64,000 nt of DNA from Geodermatophilus sabuli (GCF_010686765.1 NZ_JAAGWF010000020.1:62001-126000); one strand, 5' to 3'. Shown: positions 17,913 through 29,606, counted from the first letter of the stretch. Made by a program: numbers and translations. The notes: a model not told the origin generated them from the sequence alone.

Positions 17913-17961
17913 CCATGCGGACTCGTGGCCGTCAGCGCGTGATGGCCACGAGTCCGCATGG
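17913..17961. repeat. Palindromic repeat, copy 2 (after purC)
   Basis: An 18-bp perfect inverted repeat (arms CCATGCGGACTCGTGGCC and its complement) with a 13-base loop, 17 bases beyond the purC stop. It probably terminates the purB-purC operon. It resembles the imperfect palindrome at 16914-16961. Confidence 0.75.
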
Positions 17962-17978
17962 ATCGGCACGCCGGCGCC

Positions 17979-18836
17979 TCAGGTGAACGGGGTGCCGGTG
18001 AGCCGTTCGTAGGCCGTGACGTAGCGCTCGCGGGTCGCCTCGACCACGTCGGCGGGCAGTTCCGGCGGCGGGGAGACGCGGTCCCAGCCGGACGACGTCA
18101 GCCAGTCGCGGAGGTACTGCTTGTCGAACGAGGGCTGCGCCGCCCCCGGCGACCACAGGGTCGCCGGCCAGAACCGGGACGAGTCAGGGGTGAGCACCTC
18201 GTCGCCCAGCACCAGGTCCGGTCCGTCGAGGCCGAACTCGAACTTGGTGTCGGCCAGCACGATGCCGGCGTCGAGCGCGATCTCCGCGCCGCGGCGGTAC
18301 AGGGCGAGGGTCAGCTCGCGCAGTTCCTCGGCCCGCGGGGCGCCGACGGCGGCGGCGACCGCCGCGAAGTCGATCGCCTCGTCGTGCTCCCCCACCTCGG
18401 CCTTGGTGGACGGCGTGAACACCGGCTCGGGCAGCCGCGACCCCTCGACCAGGCCGGCGGGCAGCGGGACGTCGCGGATGGAGCCGGTGCGCTGGTACTC
18501 CACGGTGCCCGACCCGGACAGGTAGCCCCGGGCCACGCACTCGACCGGCAGCATCGTCAGCCGTCGCACGAGCATGGCCCGCCCGGCGACCGACGGCGGC
18601 ACGTCGGTGGCGCTGACCAGGTGGTGCGACGCCCCGAACGAGGCGAGCACCGGCGTCAGCTGCCCGAACCACCACACCGACAGCGCGGTCAGCACCCGCC
18701 CCTTGTCGGGGATCGGCGTGGGCAGCACGGAGTCGTAGGCCGAGATGCGGTCGGAGGCCACCAGGAGCAGCCGGTCGGCGCCCGCGTCGTAGACCTCCCG
18801 GACCTTCCCCCGGGCGACCAGCGGCAGGTCGAGCAT
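17979..18836 (-). CDS. purC: SAICAR synthase
   Basis: 285 residues. It joins CAIR and aspartate with ATP to give SAICAR. Markers are GKVREVYDAGADRLLLVASDRISAYD near the start, ECVARGYLSGSG, the EVGEHDEAI stretch and LADTKFEFGLD. The ATG shares a base with the purB stop (TGATG), so it is the second gene of a purB-purC operon. Its product is two steps before the purB substrate. Confidence 0.95.
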   Translation of the reverse strand: MLDLPLVARGKVREVYDAGADRLLLVASDRISAYDSVLPTPIPDKGRVLTALSVWWFGQLTPVLASFGASHHLVSATDVPPSVAGRAMLVRRLTMLPVECVARGYLSGSGTVEYQRTGSIRDVPLPAGLVEGSRLPEPVFTPSTKAEVGEHDEAIDFAAVAAAVGAPRAEELRELTLALYRRGAEIALDAGIVLADTKFEFGLDGPDLVLGDEVLTPDSSRFWPATLWSPGAAQPSFDKQYLRDWLTSSGWDRVSPPPELPADVVEATRERYVTAYERLTGTPFT

Positions 18837-20143
18837 CAGGACAGCGCCGCCAGCCGGTCGAACAGCGGGCCCAGCCGCTGCACGTACCGCTCGGGCCGGC
18901 AGATCTCGTCCAGCCGCGCCTCGTCCAGGGCGACGCCCGAGGCGGCCGCCCGTGCCCGGAGCGTCTCGCGGAACGGCGTCCCGGTGTTCCAGGTCTCCAT
19001 GGCCGAGGACTGCACCAGCGCGTAGGCGTCCTCGCGGGACAGGCCGCGCTCCACGACCTCGAGCAGCACCGACGAGGTGTAGATCAGCCCGCCGGTGGAC
19101 TCCAGGTTGTCCCGCATCCGCTGGACGTCGACCACCAGGTTCTCGACCAGTCCCGTGGTCAGGTGCAGCAGGTAGTCGGTGGTGATGGCCGCATCGGGGA
19201 GGAAGACCCGCTCGGTGGAGGAGTGCGAGATGTCCCGCTCGTGCCACAGCGGGATGCCCTCCATCACCGGGACGACGGCGGCGCGCACCACCCGGGCGAG
19301 GCCCGCGATCCGCTCCGAGCGGATCGGGTTCTTCTTGTGCGGCATCGCGCTCGAGCCCTTCTGGCCCGAGCCGAACGCCTCCGACAGCTCCCGCACCTCC
19401 GTGCGCTGACCGTGCCGCACCTCCAGCGCGACCGTCTCGCAGACCGTCGCGATGATCGCCAGCGCGGCGACCCACTCGCTGACGGAGTCCCGGAGCACCA
19501 CCTGGGTGGAGGCGTCGGCCGGGCGCAGGTCCAGCGCCCGGGCCACGTCGACCTCCACCGAGGGGTCGATCAGCGAGTACGTGCCGACGGCGCCGGAGAT
19601 GGCCACCACGCCGACCCGCTCGCGGGCCGCCCGCAGCCGGTCGCGGGAGCGGGCCGCCGCGAAGGCGATGTCGGCGACGCGGTGACCCCAGACGTCGGGC
19701 TCGGCGTGCACGCCGTGGGTGCGGCCGACCTTGATGGTGTCGCGGTGGGCCAGCGCGTGGTCGCGCAGCACCGCCACGAGCCGGTCCATGCGGGCCAGCA
19801 GCAGGTCGGTGGCCTCGGTCAGCTGGACGGCCAGGGCGGTGTCGAGCAGGTCCGAGGACGTCATGCCGTGGTGGACGTAGGCGGCCGCCGAGCGCGGCGA
19901 CGTGTTGTCGGCCCAGGCGGTGAGGAACGCGATGACGTCGTGCTGGGTCGTCTCCTCGATCTCCGCCACCCGCTCGGGCGTCGGCGGGGGCGCGGCGCGC
20001 ACCGGCTCGACGACGTCGGCGGGGACCCGCCCGGCGGCCGCGTGCGCCTCCAGGACCAGGGTCTCCACCCGGCACCACAACTCGTACTTGTGCTGGTCGC
20101 TCCAGACCCGGCCCATCTCGGGGAGCGTGTAGCGCTCGATCAT
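18836..20143 (-). CDS. purB: Adenylosuccinate lyase
   Basis: 435 residues, fumarase/aspartase superfamily. It cleaves SAICAR to AICAR and adenylosuccinate to AMP. The superfamily signature SSAMPHKKNP is present near residue 260, with HHGMTSSDLLDTA and GRTHGVHAEP upstream supplying the catalytic His regions. It is first in the two-gene purB-purC operon and diverges from the AI-2E-family gene. Confidence 0.96.
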   Translation of the reverse strand: MIERYTLPEMGRVWSDQHKYELWCRVETLVLEAHAAAGRVPADVVEPVRAAPPPTPERVAEIEETTQHDVIAFLTAWADNTSPRSAAAYVHHGMTSSDLLDTALAVQLTEATDLLLARMDRLVAVLRDHALAHRDTIKVGRTHGVHAEPDVWGHRVADIAFAAARSRDRLRAARERVGVVAISGAVGTYSLIDPSVEVDVARALDLRPADASTQVVLRDSVSEWVAALAIIATVCETVALEVRHGQRTEVRELSEAFGSGQKGSSAMPHKKNPIRSERIAGLARVVRAAVVPVMEGIPLWHERDISHSSTERVFLPDAAITTDYLLHLTTGLVENLVVDVQRMRDNLESTGGLIYTSSVLLEVVERGLSREDAYALVQSSAMETWNTGTPFRETLRARAAASGVALDEARLDEICRPERYVQRLGPLFDRLAALS

Positions 20144-20246
20144 CGGGGTACCGCCTCGGACTGTTCAGCTCGTCGCAGCACGGGACCATCCTCCCGCAGG
20201 GCTAACGTGATCATGGACGGCCCCTACTGCCCGGCGGAGGTGCGCA

Positions 20247-21674
20247 ATGCTGCAGCGGGCCAATCACCTGGCCGCGCGGGCCCGCGAGCGGATCCGCGCC
20301 GCCCGGGAGCACGACCCGCACGGCTGGCCGGAGCGCGACGACGATCGCGCGATCCTCGTGCACGACGACGTCCCCGCCGACCTCGCGGCCGACGCAGCGG
20401 ACTCCGGGGACGACGGCGCCGACCGGCCGCCGCTGGGCAGCCCCGAGCCCGGCGCTCCGGACCTGGACGGCCCGATCGGCCCGGGGGGTGTCAGCGGTCC
20501 GCCCTCCGGGGGCCGCCCGCACCGTGGGGGCCAGCACGCCCGCCGGCTCACCGGCGGCGACCGCCGCACCCCCGACGACGTCGCGGTCGTCCCCACCGGG
20601 CTGCGGGTCGCGGCGGCCTGGTCGTGGCGGGTCATCGCGGTGATCGCCGGCCTGTACGTGCTGCTCTACGCCGCCGCCTACGTCGCCGTCGTCGTCGTCC
20701 CGGTGTTCGTGGCGCTGCTGCTCGCCGCGCTGCTGCAGCCCGGGGCGGCCTCCCTGGTGCGGCACGGCTGGCCGCGGTCCCTGGCCGCCTTCGCCATGCT
20801 GGTCGTCGGCCTCGGCGTCGTGGCCGGGATCATCACGCTGGTCATCGAGCGGTTCACCGCCGGCTTCTCCGACCTCGCCGACCAGGTCAGCCAGGGCCTC
20901 ACCCAGATCCGCGACTTCGCCGTCGACACCTTCCCGATCAGCCAGCGGCAGATCGACGAGGCGGTCACCGCCGCCCAGGACGCGCTGGTCGCCAACCAGG
21001 ACACCCTGACCTCCGGGGCCATCACCACCGCCGCGACCGTCGGCGAGGTGTTCACCGGCATCGTCCTCGCGCTGTTCACGCTCTTCTTCTTCCTCAAGGA
21101 CGGCCGCTCCATCTGGCTCTGGCTGGTCGGCCTGTGCCCCGCCGACGCCCGGGCCTACATCGACGAGGCCGCCCGCCGGTCCTGGCGCACGCTCATCTCC
21201 TACGTGCGGGCCACGGTCGCGGTGGCCCTGGTCGACGCGGTCGGCATCGGCATCGGGCTGGCGATCCTGCAGGTGCCCCTGGTGATCCCGCTGGCCGCGC
21301 TGGTCTTCCTGGGTGCGTTCATCCCGATCATCGGGTCGTTCCTCGCCGGCTCGGTGGCCGTGCTGGTGGCGCTGGTGGCCAAGGGCCCGATCACCGCCCT
21401 GATCGCGCTGGCCGTCGTCGTGCTCGTCATGCAACTGGAGGGGCACGTCCTCCAGCCGCTGCTGCTGGGCCGGGCGGTGCGGGTGCACCCGCTGGCCATC
21501 GTGCTGGCGATCGCCGCCGGCCTGCTCATCGCCGGCATCTTCGGTGCGCTGATCGCCGTGCCCACGGTCGCCTGCGTCAACGTCGCCGGCACGTACCTCT
21601 CCCGCCGGCACGACGGGCCCCGCCCGCCCGAGCCGCGACCGGACCGGGCCCGGCCGGCGGTCACCGCGGAGTAG
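20247..21674 (+). CDS. AI-2E family transporter
   Basis: 475 residues. After an unusually long polar N-terminus (about 125 residues, rich in Asp, Arg, Gly and Pro) come the membrane segments typical of the family, including the LFFFLKDGRSIWLW loop, the LGAFIPIIGSFLAG segment and LEGHVLQPLLLGRAVRVHPL. Family members are permease-like proteins, some linked to autoinducer-2 export or Na+/H+ exchange. The substrate here is unknown. GGAGG stands seven bases before the ATG. Confidence 0.88.
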   Translation: MLQRANHLAARARERIRAAREHDPHGWPERDDDRAILVHDDVPADLAADAADSGDDGADRPPLGSPEPGAPDLDGPIGPGGVSGPPSGGRPHRGGQHARRLTGGDRRTPDDVAVVPTGLRVAAAWSWRVIAVIAGLYVLLYAAAYVAVVVVPVFVALLLAALLQPGAASLVRHGWPRSLAAFAMLVVGLGVVAGIITLVIERFTAGFSDLADQVSQGLTQIRDFAVDTFPISQRQIDEAVTAAQDALVANQDTLTSGAITTAATVGEVFTGIVLALFTLFFFLKDGRSIWLWLVGLCPADARAYIDEAARRSWRTLISYVRATVAVALVDAVGIGIGLAILQVPLVIPLAALVFLGAFIPIIGSFLAGSVAVLVALVAKGPITALIALAVVVLVMQLEGHVLQPLLLGRAVRVHPLAIVLAIAAGLLIAGIFGALIAVPTVACVNVAGTYLSRRHDGPRPPEPRPDRARPAVTAE

Positions 21675-21697
21675 GAGGAGGCCCGACCGCGCCGCGG

Positions 21698-22798
21698 TCA
21701 GGAGCCGTCGGGGGCGAACTCGTCGGTGATCCAGTCGCTGGGGTCCTCCCCCGCCGCGACGATGCCGGCGTCGACGAGCTCGTCGTAGGTCGCCTGCCAG
21801 GTGTCGGGGTTGGTCTCGACCACCCGGTCGAGTCCGTCGGCGGTCCAGGCGTCCACGAAGAAGGTGAGCGCCTCCGCGGCCACCTCCCGGTCGGCGAACG
21901 AGGGCACGTCGTAGGCGGAGGAGATGGAGTCGATCGTCTCGGTGAAGCCGTTCGCCTCGTCCTCGACCATGAAGGCGATGGCCTGCTCGATGGCCCGCGT
22001 GAAGCGGCGCAGCTGGTCGGCCTTGGCCTCGTCCGCCGCCTGGTCCCGGGAGGTCATGTACAGCTGGTTGCCCGACTCGATGAAGTCGCTCGGCGCGAAG
22101 GCGACCGCCTCGGGCTGCTGCTTCTCCAGCGTCAGCGCGGTGTCCAGGGAGACGACGAAGCCGTCGATGCGACCGCTGAGGACGAGCTCGAACACACCCG
22201 GCGCGAGCCCGACGGCCTGGCGCTCCACCGAGTCGCGGGGGACGTCGGCGGAGGCGAGGACCAGGTCCAGGGTCTTCTCGCTGGTCCCGCCGATGGACGG
22301 CAGGCCCATCGTCGTCCCCTCGAGGTCCTCGGGGGTCTCGATCGGCTGGCGCGAACTGGAGATGAAGCGCAGCAGCCCGCCACCCTTCTCCACCGAGCCG
22401 ATGTTGAGCAGCGGCGCGTCGCGGGTCACGATCGCGTCGATCGTCTCGATGTCGCCGACCCGGGTGAGCAGCGCGCCCTCGGCGATGACCGTGTTGATCG
22501 CGGGCGCCGAGCCCTGCGTCTCCTCGAAGGTGACGTCGAGCCCCTGCTCCTCGAAGAAGCCCATGGTGTCGGCGAGCAGCTCGGCCGAATTGGAGATGCT
22601 CCCGACCGGGATCACGTTCAGGAAGGTGATCTCCTGCAGCTCGGCGGCCGCGCCACTGCCGTCGCCCCCACCCTCCTCAGCCGGGTCGTCGCTGCCGCAG
22701 GCGGCGACCAGGGCGACGCACAGACCGGCCGAGGCGAGGCGGGCGCGGCGGCGCAGTGCACCGCCCGGTCGGCCGTGCGTGGACGTGGCACCGGACAC
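21698..22798 (-). CDS. ABC substrate-binding lipoprotein, NMT1/nitrate-sulfonate type
   Basis: 366 residues. A basic N-terminus and hydrophobic segment end in a lipobox (LVAAC) followed by an acidic/Gly linker. The mature part reads like SsuA/TauA/ThiY-type receptors: MGFFEEQGLDVTFEE, a GDIETIDAIV lobe and EDLEGTTMGLPSIGGTSE. No permease or ATPase is adjacent, so it is an orphan receptor. The second of two GTGs was chosen because an AGGGAG lies five bases before it; the first GTG abuts that site. Confidence 0.85.
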   Translation of the reverse strand: MSGATSTHGRPGGALRRRARLASAGLCVALVAACGSDDPAEEGGGDGSGAAAELQEITFLNVIPVGSISNSAELLADTMGFFEEQGLDVTFEETQGSAPAINTVIAEGALLTRVGDIETIDAIVTRDAPLLNIGSVEKGGGLLRFISSSRQPIETPEDLEGTTMGLPSIGGTSEKTLDLVLASADVPRDSVERQAVGLAPGVFELVLSGRIDGFVVSLDTALTLEKQQPEAVAFAPSDFIESGNQLYMTSRDQAADEAKADQLRRFTRAIEQAIAFMVEDEANGFTETIDSISSAYDVPSFADREVAAEALTFFVDAWTADGLDRVVETNPDTWQATYDELVDAGIVAAGEDPSDWITDEFAPDGS

Positions 22799-22876
22799 GG
22801 GCACTCCCTCTCCTCGCGTGACGCCGCGCACCGCGCGACACCGGGAGGGTAACGGGGGTCACACCGGCCACTCGGG

Positions 22877-24148
22877 TCAGTCGACGGCGATCCGGCCCTC
22901 GACGGCGGCCAGCGCGATGTCGGTGCGCCACTGGGCGTCGGCGAGCCGGACGCCGGCGACCCGCTCGTAGGCCAGCTGCCGGGCGGCGGGCAGGTCGTCC
23001 CCGACCGCGGTCACCGCCAGCACCCGGCCGCCGGCGGACCGGACCGTCCCGTCGGGACCGATCGTCGTGCCCGCGTGCAGCACGCCCTCGCCGTCGGCGC
23101 CGGTGACCGGGTCACCGGTGCGCGGCCGCTCGGGGTAGCCGGGGGCGGCCACCACGACGGTGACGGCCGCCCCGTCCCGCCAGCGCAGCGGCGGATGGGC
23201 GGCCAGCGTGCCGGTGGCGGCCGCGTGCAGCAGCCGTCCCAGCGGCGTCTCCAGCAGCGGCAGGACGACCTGCGTCTCCGGGTCGCCGAAGCGGGCGTTG
23301 AACTCCACCACCCGGACGCCGCGCGAGGTGAGCGCCAGACCGGCGTAGAGCAGCCCGGAGAAGGGCTCGCCGCGACGGGCCAGCTCGTCGACGGTCGGCT
23401 GCAGCACGGTGGCCAGCACCTCCTCGACCAGGCCCGGCGGCGCCCACGGCAGCGGCGCGTAGGCGCCCATCCCGCCGGTGTTGGGGCCGGTGTCGCCGTC
23501 GTCCCGGCGCTTGGCGTCCTGGGCCGGCAGCAACGGGAGCACCGTCGTCCCGTCGGTGACGGCGAACAGCGACACCTCGGGTCCGTCGAGGAACTCCTCG
23601 ACCAGGACGGCGCCGCCCGCGTCGAGCACCCGCAGGCCGTGGGCGAGCGCGGCGTCCCGGTCAGGGGTGACGACGACGCCCTTGCCGGCGGCCAGCCCGT
23701 CGTCCTTCACCACGTACGGCGCCCCCTGGCCCGCCGCCGACGCCTCGTCCAGCGCCGTCTCCAGCTCGGCCGGCCCGCCCACCGGCCAGGAGCGCGCGGT
23801 CGGCACCCCCGCGGCGGCCATCACGTGCTTGGCGAAGGCCTTGCTGCCCTCGAGCTGCGCGGCCTGCGCCGAGGGACCGAAACAGGCGATGCCGGCGTCC
23901 CGGACCGCATCGGCGGCTCCGGCCACCAGGGGGACCTCGGGGCCGACGACCACGAGGTCCGCGTGCCAGGAGCCGGCCAGCGCGGAGACGGCGACGGGGT
24001 CGGAGACGTCGAGGGGCATGGCCTCGGCCACCGACCGCGTGCCGGCGTTCCCTGGCGCGCAGGCCAGGGCGCTCACCGCCGGGTCGTTCTGCAGAGCGAC
24101 GCACAGGGCGTGCTCCCGGGCTCCGGAGCCGATCACGAGCACGCGCAC
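22877..24148 (-). CDS. purD: Phosphoribosylamine-glycine ligase
   Basis: 423 residues, ATP-grasp enzyme joining phosphoribosylamine and glycine to GAR. Markers are VIGSGAREHAL at the start, LVVVGPEVPLVAG, FGPSAQAAQLEGSKAFAK, PYVVKDDGLAAGKGV, NTGGMGAYAP and FNARFGDPETQ. The GTG is eight bases from a TAGGGT box with no ribosome site, so it is probably leaderless. It lies 35 bases after rsgA on the same strand. Confidence 0.96.
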   Translation of the reverse strand: MRVLVIGSGAREHALCVALQNDPAVSALACAPGNAGTRSVAEAMPLDVSDPVAVSALAGSWHADLVVVGPEVPLVAGAADAVRDAGIACFGPSAQAAQLEGSKAFAKHVMAAAGVPTARSWPVGGPAELETALDEASAAGQGAPYVVKDDGLAAGKGVVVTPDRDAALAHGLRVLDAGGAVLVEEFLDGPEVSLFAVTDGTTVLPLLPAQDAKRRDDGDTGPNTGGMGAYAPLPWAPPGLVEEVLATVLQPTVDELARRGEPFSGLLYAGLALTSRGVRVVEFNARFGDPETQVVLPLLETPLGRLLHAAATGTLAAHPPLRWRDGAAVTVVVAAPGYPERPRTGDPVTGADGEGVLHAGTTIGPDGTVRSAGGRVLAVTAVGDDLPAARQLAYERVAGVRLADAQWRTDIALAAVEGRIAVD

Positions 24149-24156
24149 GGTCGGCG

Positions 24157-24162
24157 ACCCTA
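24157..24162 (-). promoter_or_regulatory. -10 box TAGGGT, purD
   Basis: TAGGGT in the 35-base gap between rsgA and purD, eight bases before the purD GTG. It would give purD its own leaderless transcript. Confidence 0.5.
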
Positions 24163-24183
24163 CCCATCGGCGGCGGGGGCGAC

Positions 24184-25203
24184 CTACCGCAGCCGATTGG
24201 GCTGTGACCGCACGGCCCGGGCGAAGGCGCGGACGCGGGCGTGCTCGGCGGCCCGGGCCCGCGCGTCGGCCCGCAGCTCCTGCCGCCGGGCCTCGGTCTG
24301 CAACTTGCGCCAGGCGGTGTAGCGAGCCGGATCCAGCCGGCCGTCGCTGATGGCGGCGGCGACGGCGCAGCCGGGCTCGGTGCGGTGCGCGCAGTCGCGG
24401 AACCGGCAGCGCGCGGCGAGCTCGGCCACGTCGGCGTAGGTCGCGTCGATCCCCTCGTCGTCCACCAGGCCGAGCTCCCGCATGCCGGGGGTGTCCACCA
24501 GCAGGCCGCCGCCGGGCAGCAGGTGCAGCTCGCGGGCGGTCGTGGTGTGGCGGCCGCGCCGGTCCTCCCGGACCTCGCGGGTCGCCGCGACCGCGGTCCC
24601 GGCCAGCGCGTTGGCCAGGCTCGACTTGCCGACCCCCGACGGTCCGACCATCGCCGCCGTCCGGCCCGGGCCCACCACGGCCCGGACCGCCTCGATCCCG
24701 GCGCCCGTGACGGCGCTCACGGCGAGCACGTCGACGCCCAGGGCGTCCTCGGCCACCTGGCTCACGGCGGCGGGGACGTCGTCGCACAGGTCGGCCTTGG
24801 TGAGGACGACGACGGGCGTGGCACCGCTGCCCCAGGCGACGGCCAGGTAGCGCTCGACCCGCCGCAGCCGGGCCGGGCCGCCGAGCGCCTCGACGACCAG
24901 CACGGCGTCGAGGTTGGCGGCCACCACCTGGGCGTCCGAGGTGCGGCCGGCCATCACGCGGGTGAACGCGGTGCGGCGGGGCAGCACCGCGACCGCCAGT
25001 TCACCGCGCAGCGCCACCCAGTCGCCCACCGCCGGCCCGGTGCCGGCCAGCAGCGCCGAACCCGGAGCCGCCCGCAGCTCGCCGTCCCCGGTGAGGACGG
25101 TCAGCCGCCCGCGGTCGACCCGGGCGACCCGGCCGGGCGCGCAGCCGGCCGGCAGCTCGGCGGCACGCTCGGGCGTCCAGCCCAGGGATGAGAGTTCCGT
25201 CAC
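24184..25203 (-). CDS. rsgA: Small-subunit ribosome maturation GTPase
   Basis: 339 residues, circularly permuted GTPase acting late in 30S assembly. An OB-fold N-terminus is followed by the G motifs in permuted order: VLTKADL (G4), a GPSGVGKSS P-loop (G1), the RGRHTTT stretch (G2) and DTPGMREL (G3). The zinc-binding tail follows as C-RFRDC-H-RTEPGC. The GTG start has no clear ribosome site. It diverges from the phosphodiesterase gene. Confidence 0.94.
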   Translation of the reverse strand: MTELSSLGWTPERAAELPAGCAPGRVARVDRGRLTVLTGDGELRAAPGSALLAGTGPAVGDWVALRGELAVAVLPRRTAFTRVMAGRTSDAQVVAANLDAVLVVEALGGPARLRRVERYLAVAWGSGATPVVVLTKADLCDDVPAAVSQVAEDALGVDVLAVSAVTGAGIEAVRAVVGPGRTAAMVGPSGVGKSSLANALAGTAVAATREVREDRRGRHTTTARELHLLPGGGLLVDTPGMRELGLVDDEGIDATYADVAELAARCRFRDCAHRTEPGCAVAAAISDGRLDPARYTAWRKLQTEARRQELRADARARAAEHARVRAFARAVRSQPNRLR

Positions 25204-25307
25204 GCCGACATGGTGGCGCGCAGGTCAGCGGCCTGTCCTCCCAATTGTGCCGCACGCGACCCGGCGCGTTCGCGTTCTGTTCAGGTGGCTGCGGTGTCCT
25301 CTAGGTC

Positions 25308-26354
25308 ATGCACGCGAGCGAGTCGCTGGCAGTCCGCCCGGCGACCGGCCTTCCCCGTCCCGTCATCGTGGGTCACCGCGGCGCGTCCGCGTACCGGCCC
25401 GAGCACACCCGCGCCAGCTTCGAGCTGGCCATCGACCTGGGCGCCGACCTCGTCGAGCCCGACGTCGTGGTCAGCCGCGACGGGGTCCTGGTGGTCCGGC
25501 ACGAGAACGAGCTGTCCCGGTCCACCGACGTCGCCGGCCGGCCCGAGTTCGCCGACCGGCGGACCACCCGTCTGGTCGGCGACCGGCAGCGGGAGGGGTG
25601 GTTCACCGAGGACTTCACCCTGGCCGAGCTGCGCACCCTGCGGGCCGTCGAGCGGATGCCCGGCCTGCGACCGCTGAACACCACCTACGACGGCCGGTTC
25701 GGCATCCTGACCCTCGCCGAGGTCGTCGAGGTGGCCCGTCGCCGCTCCACCCCCGAGCGCCCGGTGCGCGTCCTCGCCGAGCTGAAGAAGCCGACCTGGT
25801 TCGGCGCGCACGACCTCCCCATGACCGAGCTCGTCGCCGCCGAGCTGCGCCGGCTGGGCGCCGACACCGCCGACGGGTCGGTCGTGCTGCAGTCGTTCGA
25901 CGCGGCGGCGCTGCGGCAGCTCCGGGCCACCCTGGGACCGGCCGGCCCGACGATGCTGCAGCTGGTCGACGACGGCGCCGGGGACGACGCCCTGATCACC
26001 CCGGCCGGCCTGCGCGAGGTCAGCACCTACGCCCAGGGGATCGCGCCGAGCCGCCACCGGATCCTGCTGCGCGACGCGGAGCAGGCGCTGACCGGCGTGT
26101 CCGACCTGATCTCCCGGGCGCACCGGGCGGGCCTGCTCGTGACGCCGTGGACGCTGCGCCCGGAGAACGCCTTCCTCCCCGTGCACCTGCGCCGCGGGGA
26201 GGACCCGATCGGGCCCGGCGACATGCAGACCGAGGCCCGGCTGCTGCTGGCGCTGGGCGTCGACGGGCTCATCACCGACGCTCCCGACGTGGCCGCCCTG
26301 GCCCGCGCGGAGCTCTACGACACCGCGGCCGAGGTCCCCGCCGTCCGGAGCTGA
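25308..26354 (+). CDS. Glycerophosphodiester phosphodiesterase
   Basis: 348 residues, GDPD family. It hydrolyses glycerophosphodiesters to glycerol-3-phosphate and an alcohol. Metal and catalytic residues are in VGHRGASAYRPEHT (near residue 25), the LVEPDVVVSRDGVLVVRHE strand and the later AELKKP glutamate. The end (GVDGLITDAPDVA) closes the TIM barrel as expected. No signal peptide is seen, so it is probably cytoplasmic. A terminator hairpin is shared with convergent purA. Confidence 0.92.
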   Translation: MHASESLAVRPATGLPRPVIVGHRGASAYRPEHTRASFELAIDLGADLVEPDVVVSRDGVLVVRHENELSRSTDVAGRPEFADRRTTRLVGDRQREGWFTEDFTLAELRTLRAVERMPGLRPLNTTYDGRFGILTLAEVVEVARRRSTPERPVRVLAELKKPTWFGAHDLPMTELVAAELRRLGADTADGSVVLQSFDAAALRQLRATLGPAGPTMLQLVDDGAGDDALITPAGLREVSTYAQGIAPSRHRILLRDAEQALTGVSDLISRAHRAGLLVTPWTLRPENAFLPVHLRRGEDPIGPGDMQTEARLLLALGVDGLITDAPDVAALARAELYDTAAEVPAVRS

Positions 26355-26384
26355 GGTGGGCCGCTGCCGCGGCGCCGCTGTCGG

Positions 26385-26410
26385 GGCGCCGCTGTCGGGG
26401 CAGCGGCGCC
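26385..26410. terminator. Shared terminator of the phosphodiesterase gene and purA
   Basis: A perfect 10-bp stem (GGCGCCGCTG / CAGCGGCGCC) with a 6-base TCGGGG loop, abutting the purA stop. The left arm plus loop also occurs as an immediate tandem copy just before. Confidence 0.8.
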
Positions 26411-26411
26411 C

Positions 26412-28383
<1,972 letters not shown>

Positions 28384-29600
28384 CCGCCGCGGGGTCCGCC
28401 GGGACGGCCGGCGTCCCGGGGCCGTCGGCGCCGACCGCCCGCAGCGCGCGCCGGCCCGGCCCCGCCGCCAGCCCGCCCAGCGCCAGCCCGATCGCGCCCA
28501 GGACGAGGATCGGCACGCCCGTCCGCAGCGCGTCCCCGCTGGTGAGGGCCAGCACCGTGGGGACGACGAACCCCGCGTAGACCGGCAGGTAGAACGCCGA
28601 GAGCAGGGCGCCCCGCCGGTCGGGCGGGGCCACCCGGTCGCAGACCGAGACGCCGGCGGCCATGGCCAGGCCCTCGGCCACCCCGATGACCAGGCAGGCG
28701 GGGAGCACCCACGGCCAGCCCCCGGGCTGCACCGCGAGGAAGCCGAGGACGCAGCCGCCCGCGGCCAGCCCCGCCGACAGCGGACCGGCCCGGCCCGGAC
28801 CCACGCGGGCCGCCCACGGCGACACGAGTGCCGCGCTGCCCTGCACCAGCAGCGCCGAGACGCCGACCAGCACGAAGACCGCACCGAACCCGGCCTCGGC
28901 GACCAGCAGCGGGAAGACGGTGAGCGACAGCACCGCGTACGTGTAGACCAGCAGCCCGACCGGCAGCAGGTAGAGCCAGTACGCCCGCCGGGCCACCGCG
29001 GGCACGCCGAGGGCCAGCCGGCCGGGCCGCCGCTCGGTCACCGTCTCGGGCAGCCCGGCCAGCGCCAGCAGGCCCAGCAGCAGCAGGACGACGACCGGCA
29101 CCAGCGCGGACACCCCCGGCACCGGCGCCCACTGCACGAGCGCCCCGGACACCAGCGGGCCCAGGGCGAACCCGGTCGTCATCGCCGCGCTCGCCCGCCC
29201 GGCGGACCGGCGTACCTCCTCGTCGTCCCGGGCGAGCTCCCGGAGCCACACCGTGCCCACGGTGAAGACCGCGCCGGAGGCCAGCCCCTGCGCGATCCGG
29301 CCGACGACGAGGGGCAGCACACCCCACCAGTGCGCCGAGACGAGCACGCCCGTGCACAGCAGCGCCGCCGCGACCCCGCCCAGCACGACCGGCCGCCGGC
29401 CGTCCCGGTCCGACCACGGCCCGCCGAGCAGCAGGGAGGGCACCAGGCCGAGGGCGTAGGCGGCGAAGAACAACGTGAGCACGAGCGCCCCGAGCCCCAG
29501 GTCGTCGGCGTAGCGCAGCAGCAACGGCGACGGCGCCTGGGTGCTGCAGGCCGTCGCGAACAAGGCGAAGGTCAGTCGCCCGCGGCCCCCCACGCCGCGC

Positions 29601-29606
29601 ACCTTA
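29601..29606 (-). promoter_or_regulatory. -10 box TAAGGT, MFS gene
   Basis: TAAGGT seven bases before a GTG; it overlaps an earlier in-frame GTG and so argues for the later start. Confidence 0.5.

Noticed and set aside
16914-17961. DUF559 gene as a transposon with terminal inverted repeats
   Set aside because: Each flanking element is a palindrome sitting just after a stop codon, fitting terminators better than element ends, and no target duplication is seen.
22799-22876. Riboswitch before the orphan binding-protein gene
   Set aside because: The gap to purD is only 78 bases and shows a Shine-Dalgarno site but no aptamer-like structure.
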